Source of the DNA: Clavulina sp. PMI_390
Taxonomy: Eukaryota > Basidiomycota > Agaricomycetes > Cantharellales > Hydnaceae
DNA length: 64,000 bases
Assembly: GCA_015039315.1 (NCBI GenBank)
Contig: WIDE01000014.1
Coordinates: 343,093 to 407,092 of the forward strand
Direction of reading: 5' to 3'
Every line of letters starts with the position of its first letter. Position 1 is the first letter of the stretch. Shown here one piece after another: positions 34,116 to 47,099 of the stretch. The notes under the pieces were generated by a model that was not told the origin of the DNA, ran no database searches, and was given only the letters and a program-made list of their open reading frames with translations. The position numbers and the translations under genes were made by a program.

Positions 34116-37100
34116 ATGCAGACGCGTCGACATTCCAGGCGCCTCAATCCTGGGGCTGCTTCTACTTCAGAGGACCCCGAAACAGCCTCTGCTGCCGGAG
34201 ACATTGAAATGGGGGATGCCTCGGCTCATTTAGCTTTGGAATTCCCCGAGGACATCGATGTTAACGCGCTTCAGACCCTTCTCCCCTCCCAACCGCTCGA
34301 TGCACCTACTCCCGACCTCATTTATTCTGTCTATCGGTTACTGCTAGAGCAGACGTCTCAGCTAGAGCAATACGCTCAGGAACGAGATGCTGCACGTGCT
34401 GATGCCTCGCGCCTCGAAGTTGAGCTGGATCAGGCTTTGCAGGACCAAGACGTTGAGCTTTCGCGCCTTCGCGAGACTGTTGAGGTGGTGCAAAAGGAAC
34501 TGGCCCAAACCAAGGCCGCCAAGGCAGATAGTGGCAAGTCTTGCCCTTTATTTCTATTTTTTTAAGTGCAGAGATATCTGATTATATATCTCTTACCCTC
34601 CTGGGTAACCCATCCACCTTCGTCCTCACCCAGACGCAAAGCTGGTATCGCTGCAAGCAGAGTTGAACTCGCTCAAAACGACGTACTCCTCGTCTTCAAC
34701 AGCCTCTGATGACATCCGCCGCCAGATTGAACTCGTCCAGAACGAAAAGCGTGATTTGCTTGGTGTTGTCGATACCCTGCGAGAAGAGGTCTCCCAGCGA
34801 GAAGGTCAGTATCACCTCAGAGCTTCGGGCCATATGTGCCACATATTGCTGACCTGACCCTTCCACGAATAATGCTCCAACTGAAACGTAGATGACACGA
34901 AGGCATCGCGGGCCACAGTCAAAGAACTGCGTGCACAACTTGGTACCACGCAAAACGAGCTGGCTGAGGTTCGGGCAAAAGAAGTCACTGAAAGGGTGAG
35001 GGATAACTCTTCGAGAGGAAAAAAACCTCAGGATCTTCATTGTATTTTACTAACTTGGTGTTGTGATTCCACGTACTCAAAGTTCCGACTACAATCAGCA
35101 GAGCAAGAACTCGAGCTCGTCCGAGCAGAGAATACCCGCATCTCGGAAGAGTTGACTTTACTCCAGGGCTCTTCGTCCAACGACCGTCGCACCAAGGTGA
35201 GCAGCTTACTCTTTGTGCCTTTTTGTTGCCACTAAATCTCGGTTCCTTTTTACAGCATGCTGAGGTTGTCCGACTCCAAGCTCAGCTCGACTCCGTCGCG
35301 CAAGAAAAGACGGCAGCCGAGTCACGCCTTGAAGCACAGCGTAAGGCTACTCAAAGCCAAGGCGCGCAGCTGGAGGAGGCTCTCGCGAAAATCTCCAACC
35401 TCCAAACAGAGCTTGCTCAACAGGCAGCTGCCTTCCGCTCAGAATCAGAAACCCACCAACGCCTCAACGATCTGATGGAGCGGCGGAATGACGAGTCTCG
35501 TCGTAGACTGGAAGAGATTGAGCAAGAGTGGGATGGCGTACTAACCAAGGCCGCCGAAACCGAGGCGCAGCTCAAGGAGGATCTTGCCAAAGAGCGACAG
35601 CGCGCAGACGACCTTGACTCACGCCTCGAGGAACTCCGCATGGTGACGGACGTGGTTCGTGGATCCGATATGAATGGTGGTGGCCGTGCGTCGACACCCG
35701 GCCCTGGTACCCCTGGCACCCCCGGCTCCTCTTTCTTCCTCAGCCCTGCCGCCAACCTCGCCATCAAACTTCAGAAGAACGGGCGGAGCTACACCGAGAT
35801 CTACGCTGACTATGTCAGGACGAGTGAAGATCTTGCTGCTCAAAAGGAGGAGACACGGCGACTAGAGACTGCCTTAGCTCAGATCTTGACCGACATCGAG
35901 GAACGGGTAAGCTTGAGCCCTTATTAAAATCCAGCGTGCAGTCCCTTACATCGGGTTCTTCTAGGCACCTGTCATTCGTAACCAGCAGCAGGAATATGCT
36001 CGTCTTCAGGAAGAGGCTTCCCTTCTTACATCGCAACTCGCTGATGCGTCAGCAGAGCGAGACCGCCTGAATGTTGCTCTCCGGGCAGCCAAAGAGGCTT
36101 CACGTGTCGCTGAAGAAGAAAACTTGATCTTCCAGAAACAGCTAGGTGACTTGGGTCGCCAAGTACGAGGTCTCACTCGTGAGATATCCATCCGTGATGA
36201 TCCCAGCCTTGAACATATTGAAGTCGACGATACGCCTGTTGTCGAAGAGCTTGATTCAGAGCAGGTCATCTCTGATCACCTCGTCCTTTTCCGTAGTCTA
36301 CCTCAGCTACAGGCCCAGAACCAGCGTTTGCTGAAGACCTCTCGCACTCTTGCTCAACAGCTGGAGCGCCGCGAAGGGGACATTATGGCTCGTTTGAGAG
36401 AAGAGGAATCCGCTGCCTTAGCAGAGGCGAGTGACGCCATCAGGGACATGTCTGCTGAACTAGAACGTCAAAAGACCCTTGTTGCAACGTATGCCAAGGA
36501 GCGGGATATGCTCCGTGTCATGGCCAATCGCAAACCTTCAGGCGCCCTTCTCAGCAACGGCTCAACATCGCACCACCCGGAATCTATCACGGTGGCCAAC
36601 GGCTCCGTGTCTGATCTCGGCACTGCTCAGATGCTTCACGAGCAGCAAACCATGTTTGAGCAACTGAAAGCCGAACTCGGGGTTGATTCTCAGCGATTGA
36701 AGGAGGATCTGGCCCATGCTCAGCGAGAACGCGATGCCAATATGATTGGGTTGTCCAAGGCGAATGCCCAACTTGAATACCTCCAGGGTATGTGTAACGT
36801 GGTTCCAGTGTCCTGGATGGGGTTGACAACTAGCTCATTCTTCATTCTCAGAACGCATTAAACTCCTGCAAACATCGGCTGATATGGAAGCGACGGAGCT
36901 CAAAGACCAACGCGAGCGCAACAGATCTCTGCAAGATGCCCTCAACAAGAGTGAAATGCTCTCCTACCATACTTCTGAAGAGTTGCGGGAAGCCCGTGCT
37001 CTCGCCGAGAGGCTTAGACATGATACTGCGACCATGCAAGCTGAAAACGGGTTCTTGAAGGTTGGTTTGAGAGCTTCGTATGCTCATTGTTTGCATGCTG

Positions 37101-40100
37101 ACCCCCTGTATAGTCAATGGAAGCTCGTTTGCAAGAGAGCTACGAGACAGTGTCCAAGGAGCGTGCCCAACTCCAGGAGCTAGTAACTAACATGTCCACC
37201 ATTCATGTTGAGTTCGAGAAATCGGGTGAAAACGAGAAGAAGAGCCTGGAGCGCCAGGTCAAGAAGCTCGAAACCCAAACGTACGTCCGATTTTACCCCT
37301 GGCCTGCCGCTAGCCGTGCTAAGAACCATCCTTTGCTTCTCCAGCCAGGATCTCCGCGATCAAGTCGCCCGTGAAGCGGAACATGCTCGTCAGACTTTGC
37401 TTCGCAAAGAATCTGAAATTCGGGAACTTCAAGGCCGCGTCTCAAGCCTTGTATGTCCAAAGGCACTTCCTTATGATCAGGCTGACTTATGTCTATCCGC
37501 AGACGGAGGAACTTCACAAGTCTCGCGAAGCGCAGAGCGTGGCGGAGGCTAATCGCGTACACCTTGACCGTCGCTGTGAGGATCTGGAGAGGCAACTTGC
37601 TGGAGTGCAAGAGAAGTTGGCAGTGTACGAGGGAGTGTCTCGTACCTCTGGGACCATTGGGGATTCCTCATCAGGAGTGTATGACGAAACGCTCTTGCGT
37701 GCTGAGATTGCCGAGTTACGGTGAGTGCAGCCTTCAGCGTATGCTACTTCTTGAACCTCATGGCCCTTCTTATAGCGCTGCGCTCAAGGTGGCAGAGAAC
37801 GACCTCGCAAAAGCACGGCAGCATGTGGAACAGTTCCAAAGCATTAGCCAGGCCAATGAGGCAGCTCTGGAAAGTCTCAGCGCCACTTACGAGCAATTCA
37901 AACTTGATTCTGAAAAGGAGATCAGAGATAAGACGGTTCGTTCAATTGACAAGCCTCAGTAGCTGCATCGCTCACAAGCTTGCCTTGCTTTGTATAGACT
38001 GAGCTCGTCACGAAGACTGAGCGCCTTGACACTATGGAGCGTGACCTTGCCGCCACCCAGAAACAACGAGCTGAACTCGCTGAACAGCTTGAGTCTTCAC
38101 GTTCTGCGTTTGAGAGTGACAAGCGTATGCTCGAGGCTGCGATTGTTGATCTCGGCAGCGTGGAAGATCGGGCCCTCAACAATCAAGTCTCTGTTCAGCA
38201 AGATCTACGTCGCCAGACGCAAATCGCTGAGGTTCGTGCTTCACAATACTCGATGAGCTTTCCTAATGCCTGTTTCTTCCACAGGAGGCCAGAGAGCAAT
38301 ATAGGCGAGAACTCGTTGCTCATGCTGAGACCGTCAAAGCAAATGCCCAACTCAAGGAGGAACTCCTTGCCACGCAAACGAAGCTTCGCGAGAGCCAGAC
38401 TGCTGCTGAGATTGCTGCTGCCAATGTAGTCAACGCAGACGCTCAGTGGGCTAGCCAGCGTGAATCTCTTCAGAAGGAGCTGACTGATGCTTCTGTTCGC
38501 CTTTCGGAGCTAAACGCGCACAACTCTGCCCTCCATCAACACCTGGAGCAAGTGAACAAGCAGGCTGAAAAGATACGCCAAACCGCTGATGCTCCAAAAA
38601 CCGACGGCTCTGCAACAGAGGTCGATCCAGAAGAGCTTCGTCCAGACCCCAACGATCCCACTACGGAGCTTCGAAGCGTGATTGCTTATCTTCGCCGCGA
38701 AAAAGACATTCTGCAGTTGCAACATGATCTCAACAAACAGGAGAATACGCGACTAAGAACACATAACGACCGCCTTACTCAGACCATTGAAGACCACCGC
38801 AAGCAGCTGACAGAGGTACGCACCAGTGTCACATATTTCTTTCCGTAGAGGCTCACTGGAAGGTACCATAGGAGCGCGAACGAGCTTCTCGTTCCGTCAT
38901 GTCCGCTGATCAGCACGCCGACTTGCTGGAGAAGATCCAACAAATCAACTTGCTGAGGGAAAGCAACACGACCTTGCGGAAGGACAGCGAGGCCCACGCA
39001 AAAGCTGCTCAAAAACTACGCGCTGAACTTCAAACCCTTCGCGAAGAATTAAATCCCCTCAAAGAGCAGGTCCATCTATTGACTGCAGAAGTGGAGACCC
39101 GTGATGCACTACTACAAAGTATGCGCGAAAGTAACCAGAAGCTTGAGGCTCGCATTGAGCACCTCGTCAATGTGGTTAGTATACTTGGCAACTCGATATC
39201 AACACACCTTCTAATCATTGCTTGACTGTAGGGTGGTGGTACTGATCCTCAAGAGCTCCAATCTCTCAAGGATCAACTGGAAGCTGTGACCAAAGAGCGT
39301 GATGAGCAGAAGAGCCAGGTATGTTTGAAACTACCTGTCCAAATCGCCTTTTTCTTACTCCCATTCTCCAGGCTGAAGCAGCGAAGGAAGCCACGGCGTC
39401 ACTCAAGGGTAGGCTCGAGGAATTCCAAAAACGAACTCAAGCCAATCTCGCGAACATGAATGGGGAAGTTTCGCGACTGAAAGCCGAGCGCACCACCCTC
39501 ACCGAACAACTTCGCCAAGCCGAACAGCAGACAGCTTCCGCCGGTTCCAGTGAAGACGTCGATGGTCTTCGCACCGAGCTGACTCTTGCCCAATCGGTGC
39601 TTTCTCAAGCTCAACAGGATGCAGTTGCGTCCAAGCAATCTTTAGAGGCAAGCACGGTAAGTATATTGTCGTCTTATACCGCTTTCGTAGTCCTGATTTC
39701 CTCGAAGACTCAGGTTTCGTCTCTAACAAAAGAGAACGAAGATCTGCAAGGCCAGCTTGCGACCCTCAAGAAGCAATATGAGACGGCCCACGTGAGTGCA
39801 CAAAAGCTTGGATGAATACACCACTTTCTGACTAACCAAACCGATCATCCAGAGCGATGCTGTAAGATTCCGGGAAGATGGTCGAAAACGCTCAGAACGG
39901 ATGGTAAGTGCATTTGTTTCAATCCTGCTTCATCCAGTCTCACGTCTATTATAGAAAGCTATGAACGCCGAGTTGGCATCTCTTCAGCAGCAATTAAAAG
40001 CTCAGTCTTCAGCGGCCATTGCTGCTCAGCCCGCTGATGTCCAAGAGCTCATCAAGCAGCACGTGGATGAGGCGACCGCCGCGCTCAAGTCGGAGCATGA

Positions 40101-41094
40101 GGCTGCCATGAAGGCTGCCACAGCAGCAGCAGCAGCCCCCACTACGCAACCGTCCGCTGACCTCGAAGCTATTCAAGCGCAGCATCAGATCGAACTCCAA
40201 GCACTAGAGGCTCGCTTAGCCGAACAGCACCGAGCAGAGTTGACTGCCGCAGTTGCGGCTGCCTCTGAGGCTGCTGTCAAGGAAGCAGTTGATGTGGCCA
40301 ATGGAGCTTCTGCTGCTGTCACGATTCCCGATGCCACGGCCCCGTCTGCTGAAGCGGTTGAAGCAATCGTTCAGGAACGTCTTGCAGAAGAAATAGCCAA
40401 ATTTGACGCCGAACGAGCCTCGCTGCGAGCCCAGATTCAGCAAGAGCTTGATGCGGCTCATCAAGAGGCGATAGCAAAGGTCCAGGAGAGTACCCGGAAA
40501 GAGTCAGAAGCGAAAATGGCTGTCCTCAAAAAGCAACTGGAGAGGTTCAAGGCTATGGCACAGCCCAAGGAGGCGCAGAGCGGACCTGCCGCTCGTATCG
40601 CTGCCGCGGAAGCCGCTCAGTCGGCGAACGCTCAGGCCGAATCAACACCTCAGACGCCCGCCTCAACGCAGACAGAGCCCACCATGCCTCCCCCGAATAC
40701 CGTACCCACTCCCGCTACCCCCCAGGCTGCTAATGCCACCCCTTCAATACCCCCCAAACCTACTGGAGTCGGCCGAGGCAACGGCATTGCTGCTCGTGGC
40801 GCCTCCAGAGGTATTCGAGGTGGCCGTGGTGGTGGCACTACCGGCGGGGTTTCACTTGGGCGAGGCGCTTCACAAGTTCTCCAGAATGTGAATGCTGCAA
40901 CTCAATCACCTCCTAGCCAGACGTCGATTCTTGGGGCGGCTGGCGCAAAACGACCCCGAGAAGCTGAAGCAGAAACTCCCGGTGGAGGTGAGGCAGGAAC
41001 CCCCAAACGTCCACGCGGCGGAGGTCCTGTGGCCTTCAATCGCCCGCCAAGGGGAGGGGGACCTGGCCCATCAAAACCAGCGCCACAATCTTAA
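34116..41094 (+). CDS. MLP1: Nuclear-basket coiled-coil protein Mlp1/TPR
   Basis: Nineteen exons: 34116-34530, 34634-34804, 34892-34995, 35083-35196, 35256-35906, 35965-36787, 36852-37060, 37114-37280, 37345-37450, 37503-37720, 37776-37935, 37998-38231, 38285-38815, 38872-39174, 39232-39318, 39372-39656, 39714-39791, 39853-39903 and 39955-41094, for 1948 aa. Residues from about 80 to 1750 are almost continuous heptad-rich coiled coil (Leu, Glu, Gln, Lys, Arg). The block at about 500-570 (SPAANLAIKLQKNGRSYTEI, YADYVR) is the conserved TPR/Mlp signature. The last 150 residues are Pro/Thr- then Arg/Gly-rich with a basic cluster (GAKRPREAEA, KRPRGGG). Mlp/TPR filaments form the basket of the nuclear pore and take part in mRNA quality control and export. 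The first ATG in frame is at 34116. The introns are short and regular. Confidence 0.92.
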
Positions 41095-41474
41095 GCTCCC
41101 AATTCCCGGCACGTTTTCAGAATATTGACATCCTGCTGTGCTTGACTCTCCCTTCAACTTATCTTATCCCACATTGATGTATTTTTTATGTTTATCACGA
41201 TCATCCACTAGCACTGTTTGTTTGCAACTGGTTAATGACATTCACGTACTTGCACGCCCTTGTTATTTGAGACCAAGTGAGGAGCCTCTTGAGCGTATCA
41301 GATTGCAAGTTGTCTAGTGAGTAGGCCAGGAGTGGAAATGCGCAGCTTCACATTCAGGGAGTTAATACACAAGTGGGAAGGAAAGTGATGCCAAAGAAAT
41401 GAAAGCGAGTGCAAGGATAATAAGGATATGGGTGGTAGTGCTGTGGATGTTGAACAAGTGCGAAGATCAAGCGA
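41095..41474. other. Convergent 3' interval MLP1 / UPF0390
   Basis: About 380 bp between two stop codons facing each other. AT-rich stretches near 41170-41200 probably hold the MLP1 poly(A) site. No gene was seen. Confidence 0.55.
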
Positions 41475-41922
41475 CTATTTTGACTTTGAGGATGAGGCAC
41501 CCCCACTTGATGTCGCTTTGCGGGCCTCCACGGCTTTCTTGCTCCATCTACTCGTGAACGATCAGCACTCCTCGATGACTAGGGAAAGAAAAAAAGCCGA
41601 GGTACGCACGATTCGGGTCGAGTATCTCCTGCGGTGTTCTTCAGGACAGTCAACTTCCCACTTGACGCAGCAGATATCATCTGCTTTTCAATGGAATTGT
41701 TGATCTTTGCCGACAGGTTCTGCATGCACAAGGATCGAGATTAGCGACTGCTGTGTGCCCCATGATGCAGAGGAAGTAAAAGCTTACCTTCTGCATAATT
41801 TTGTGGTTGATTTCGGCACGAGCTTTTGGAGGGATAACCCTCTTGCCTTTTTTCATCTGCCCATTGTTGGCTCGACCACCAGATGACGCCTTGGATGCAA
41901 GTTTCGTCTTCCCCTGGGCCAT
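41475..41922 (-). CDS. UPF0390 (DUF2462) small basic nucleolar-type protein
   Basis: Three exons on the minus strand, 41922-41788, 41719-41610 and 41547-41475, give 105 aa. The N-terminus MAQGKTKLASKA and the KKGKRVIPPKAR motif are diagnostic of the UPF0390/LLP family (human C19orf53). It continues INHKIMQK / NLSAKINNSIEKQM and ends in a Lys/Ser-rich tail. Family members are small, basic, nuclear or nucleolar and poorly characterised. The third exon was chosen because the phase fits and a basic tail results; its acceptor (GAGTAG) is less certain. It shares a 95-bp promoter with ELP1. Confidence 0.82.
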
Positions 41923-42017
41923 GCTTGAGAGAAATTCTAGGCGTCGATGACAACAAGCGACAACTGAACGACTCAGTGCGATCCGCCGATCGGTTGGGAC
42001 GAGCAAGAAAGTGAAAA
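41923..42017. promoter_or_regulatory. Compact 95-bp divergent promoter UPF0390 / ELP1
   Basis: Only 95 bp lie between the two start codons, so the two 5' UTRs and core promoters must be very short or overlap the opposite gene. No TATA box was seen. Confidence 0.6.
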
Positions 42018-45000
42018 ATGCGCAACATCTCGCTTTCCGCCCTCTCTGTCTGTTCTGTGGATGAGTCAATTGGCCTCTCTCAGTCCTTCTGTTATGATCT
42101 GGATAATGATGTCGTCTATGGAGCATCTGTGACCGCAAAAAGTCCCCCCTCAATCGTTATATGGAAAGAGGATACTCTGGTACACACAAAATCTGAATGG
42201 TCTCTATGTTAATGCTCATTATCATTGCGTCTAGTCGAGGAAAGCTAGCCAGGTTGCGGAAATCCACCCCGAAACATCTCCCAGCTCTGCCTCTGTCCTA
42301 TGCCTTCACGTGCTTCCTGAGACCCACCAGTTATGCGTAATATTTGAGGGCGGGGATATTGCTGTCATATCTCTTGATGACGTAGAGCCAGTAAGAAACC
42401 TCGTGATTTCGAGTTGTTTGTAGTTCATCCTGACAATTCCACTTGCCCGAAGACAGCCGAGTTTGTAGGAGCTTTTGACTCTGGAATTCTTGCCGCAAGT
42501 TGGAGCCCAGATGAGGCATACCTTGTGCTTATCAACGGGGATAATCAACTTCTCCAAATGAGTCGTGATTTCGATGTGTTGTACGAGGCACCTCTTGCTA
42601 CCACAGAATTTGGTGAAGGTATGTCTTCGCTGGGTGTTTGAATAATTAATGGTTGAGGCTGATCACCCCCCTTAGACAAGCAGAACTCGTTGGGCTGGGG
42701 GTCAAAAGCAACCCAATTTCACGGATCATTGGGAAAGAGTGCTGCAGCGGCCCCTGCAAATCCCACCTTAGTGGCCTCGACCCCTTCAGACGACAAGCGC
42801 CCTCGGATATCCTGGAGGGGAGATGGCACGTTCTTTGCCGTGTCTTCTCTTGAAGCTAGCGAGTCTCCCACCCTCATGCGACGAGTCGTCCGGGTCTATT
42901 CTCCATCCCCAGAAGTAACACTTCACTCTACTATTGAGCCTACTCCAGGACTTGAACACCAATTAGCGTGGAATCCTTCCGGATCTCTCATCGCTTCAAC
43001 ACAGCTTTTTGGAACCTCCTCTGAAGGCCTTGGAGCTGGCCGAGAGGGAAGACATGACGTCGTTTTCTATGAACGCAACGGATTAAGAAGGCATAGCTTC
43101 GAAATAGTGAAAGGAGGAAACGTGTCTCCCTCTGAAATCGACGCGTATGCTATACTCGATTTGGCCTGGTCGTGCGATTCCAGCATTCTAGCCGTTTGGC
43201 TGAGGACGGAAATGGAAGATATCAGTGGGTTGCCGATAATAGAGCTCTCCTCTAGATAAAGCTAAGGTCTTTCGGATAGTTCAGCTATGGGCGACGGGAA
43301 ACTACCACTGGTAGGTCGGTAAGGTGATACAGGCCAAATTCGTTGATTAATTCATCCATAGGTATCTGAAGCAATCTATCCCATCCCCAACGGGCAAGAA
43401 ATTTACATCCATATTGTGGCATCCTGAAAAGGCCATGCGCCTAGCCCTCTCTACTTCCGGTAAGGCCCAACTCCGGACGAGAACCAATGCTCGTCTGATG
43501 TTTTGAACTGTCTAGATTCCGTAACTCAGATCGACCTCGCGTGGTCTACTTGTAGTTCTCCTTCCCAGCCCCCCACAGATACTGGCACTGTAGTGGTCGT
43601 TGATGGAGGTAAGAGTCAGCGCCGCTAGTTATGATAGTCCAGTAATCCTCAAATTCCTCAGTGAACGGCCTCGTCACTCCGTTTCGTGTTCAAAATATTC
43701 CGCCACCAATGTGCTCGATCACACTTCCCCTGGCCGCGAAGAAACCTTTGCACGATCGAAGGCTTCCTTCAGCTCCTGTGGATGTTGCTTTGGCTCCGCA
43801 TCGAGACCTTTTAGCGGCACTCTTGCCTGATAGGACCATCAGCGTCTGGGATCTATCCGACAGCACTTCCTCGCTCGCTCAGATAAAGAAAGCACCTCCA
43901 AGAATCTTATGGGAGAGTACCTCTGTCGATTCATTGGGGACTCTACGAGATCAATACAGCAGCCCTCGACAAATCGTGATCTGGGAGGACAAAGAAGCTT
44001 CCGACAAGGATAAAGACTGGAAAATTGCTGTCCTAGCTTCAAAGAGTTCAGGCTCAGCTGATGTTTTGGTCCTGTATTCTCCTGCCCTCTCGGAAGTTTT
44101 CACCATGGCTCTGGAAACCGTCAATGCCCGCTTGTTTGTCTCTGACGGTCTCTGGGTAGAGGGGCGAGATGGAACTATCATGCGATGTAAGCGTGAACCT
44201 TTCCTCGTTTCGAACACATTGGACTAACTTCGTTGCAGGGGATTCTGAGCTACAGACTTTGGTGCCTACAGAAACAACTCTTACTTCTTTTTGCTTTGAT
44301 ATCACTACCATTCCTGGACCTTTCAAGGACGTAACGCCTAAATTTGTTGGACTCAACCCTCAAGGAAAACTCTTCCTCTCCACTGCGTCAGAAACTGCCA
44401 TGCCCAAAGTATTGGCAGAGAACGTGATTTCTTATGCTGCTGTGCCATCATACCTCACTTACACAACGACGGCTCATGAGGCTCACTTCACGCCCATCAG
44501 CACCCTGCTTGACGAATCACACACGCCCGAATCTATTAAAGCAGCGTCGGAAACCCGTAGGGTTGAGCGTGGGTCTCGAATCGTAGTTGCTGTACCTAGC
44601 AACATGAGCCTTGTGCTTCAGATGCCTCGGGGAAATCTCGAAACGATCTCTCCACGACCGTTTGTCCTCGAAGTGGTCCGGGACGACGTCATAAAGTGAG
44701 AGCGAATGATTACATCTCATTATGCGCATTAATCAGATTTTCCGCTCAGTCAACGGTATCGGAAGGCCTTCCTAGCTTGCAGAAAGCATCGTGTTGACCT
44801 GAATTACCTTTTGGACTGTGGGTTCGAGGCTTTCCTTACTGGCCTCGGAGAGTTCATCGAACAGGTTCCTGAGGTTGATCACATCAATCTACTGCTCGCA
44901 AACATCGGGTAAGTTTCTTGCAGCTCTCACGATTTACCGCTAATCGATTCCCTTTCGCAGACGATCGAGCCGCCCTGCTTCCGAAATCAACCAAATTTGT

Positions 45001-47025
45001 GATGAAGTCCGGACGAAGCTCCTGCAACGTGACCTGAAAACATATGTGAACTCTATCCTTACCTCCTATGCCGTGAGATCGCCTCCAGATCTTGAAGCCG
45101 CGCTCCGGCTCTTGGCGCAACTCCAAAGTATGTCAACGACCACACAGATATTGGAGATTGATGATGCTAACCATGCAACAGCGGGCAGTCCCGACCTCGT
45201 GGAGGATGCGCTTAAGTATACAATATTCCTCGCAGATGCGAATGTTCTGTTCGATACTGCCCTCGGGATGTACGACTTCCCATTGACCTTGCTTGTCGCC
45301 CAGCATTCTCAGCGAGTGAGCCAGAGTGGGTTCTCTGATGATTCCTATCACTAACAAAAATCCCAGGATCCTCGCGAGTACTTGCCGTTCCTGAGAGAAC
45401 TGCGGGCACTCCCAGACGCTTACCAGCGATTTGCTATCGACGACCACCTCAAGCGCTATTCGAAAGCCTTAGTGGGCCTTCGCGAGTCTGGTGCGGTGGT
45501 GTCAACAACTTATCTTCAGAGATATCTAACTCACTACAACACATCCAGGGGACGCCAAGTTTGACGAGGCGATACAATATGTTGAGAAGCATCGTCTATA
45601 CGTGGATGCCTTACAAGTTTGGAAGGCTGAAGCTGAGAAGCATCTGGTGCGTCTTCCTCAAACCGGGCAGGGACCTAGCTCATACATCATAACTCGTTAG
45701 CGATTGCTTGAAGCCTATGGTGACTACCTATATGAACGTCGCGATTTTGAGCAAGCTGGATTAGGTGGAACCATTTTAGCACTCCCTGGAACCATGTCGC
45801 TTACCATCATCATTGCAGCATTCGGTCTCGCCAAGAAATGGAGAAAGGCAATGCTCTCGTATGAGCGGGCCCACATGTGGAAGGAGGCGTTTGCTCTATT
45901 GGTGCAGGCGGAGCTAGCGGACGAAGAAATTTCGAGCATGGCTATTCGAGTTGCTGGTCGGTTGCATCCTGATACGTTTCACGAGATCACGCTAACATTT
46001 CCTCCTTCAACATCCAGAGGATCTTACGGGAAGAAAGCGGCACATCGAGGCAGCTCGCGTGCTATTTGACTATGGCAAGGATGTATCTGGTGGGATAACA
46101 TCCCTTGTGCAAGGCAATGACGTATCTGAAGCACTTCGTGTGGTGAGTTCTATTGAGTGGGAATGCTGATGACCTCGAATAATTAAAACTACGCAAAGAT
46201 CACGCTTCAGGGGCAAACTGCACTCATAGAACAGATTGTATGGCCTGGTGTCCTCGAGTTATGCGAAGAACTGGTGGACGAGATCCGGGAAGCTGGCGAG
46301 CAACTCTCAAAGCAGTCGAGCCGATATCGAGAGCTTCAGACCCGTAAGGCGCAGGAACCGGGTGAGTCGTGGAATATCCGATGCCCCCACGTGTCTCGGA
46401 TCACCTGCCTGATGGATACATAGAGCTTTTCTACATGGAGAACAACGTTGCGCTCCAAGACGTAGATACGATGACCGATGCAGGAGAATCTGTGGTGTCA
46501 ACTGCTTTCACGAGGTACACACGTGCACCATCAGCTTCTTCCAAAGTGTCCAAGTGAGTTCTCCGCACTTGAAAGTCGAGCATGATCCAACACATATACC
46601 CCCAGATCCCAAACGAACAAGTCGAAAAAAACGGAACGTAAAAAGGGTAAGAAAGGCACTGTGGACGAGGAAGCGTACATCATAGCATCATTCGTCAAGA
46701 TGGTGCCTCGCCTGGAGCATCTTAAAGGTGTGTATAGGTCGCCGATTGCCCCAGGGTTATATGACGTCTCATGTTGTTGAGTTTAGTGGAATGCTCAAAG
46801 CTTTTGCCACATTTACTGAATCTCTCGGAAAGCCACCGAGACCAATACAGTGTGGTGAGGTCTGAGATTGAGACCTTTGGCACGCACTTGCGAGAGGTGA
46901 TTGAGGAAGTTTGGCCTCCTGATGTGGATGAGATGGTGATGGCTGCAGGGCCACCTCCCACTCCCAAACCCCCAAAGCCCACCACGACATCCAAGTTGTG
47001 GACGACTACTCTCTTCTTGGCTTGA
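42018..47025 (+). CDS. ELP1: Elongator complex subunit Elp1 (IKI3)
   Basis: Twenty-one exons: 42018-42179, 42235-42390, 42453-42618, 42676-43224, 43280-43310, 43362-43459, 43516-43608, 43662-44186, 44239-44695, 44750-44908, 44961-45127, 45182-45315, 45367-45490, 45549-45646, 45701-45764, 45819-45956, 46018-46142, 46199-46361, 46424-46553, 46606-46727 and 46787-47025, for 1299 aa (yeast 1349). The N-terminal half is the double WD40 propeller of IKI3: WKEDTL, ISWRGDGTFFAVSS, HQLAWNPSGSLIAS, LDLAWSCDSSILAVWL, WDLSDS. It is followed by the TPR-like helical part (YRKAFLACRKHRVDLNYLL, GLAKKWRKAMLSYERA, RKRHIEAARVLFDYG). The C-terminus has the Lys-rich tRNA-binding/NLS segment (NKSKKTERKKGKKGTVDEE) and a dimerisation helix. 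Elp1 scaffolds Elongator, which modifies wobble uridines of tRNAs in the cytoplasm. It converges on PMS1 with 74 bp between stops. Confidence 0.95.
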
Positions 47026-47099
47026 TCCATCCAATTGTGCATTATTGTACTATAATAAGATTGTAATGTACAGGAATGAGTGGACTTATGTGTCAATAA

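Noticed and set aside
34116..41094. Several separate coiled-coil genes
   Set aside because: Consecutive exons join in phase through 18 consensus introns into one 1948-aa frame with no internal stop, matching Mlp1/TPR.
42391..42452. Shorter ELP1 intron 2 ending at TTTGTAG (33 nt)
   Set aside because: It breaks the reading frame and is shorter than any other intron here; the CCCGAAG acceptor restores TAEFVGAFDSG.
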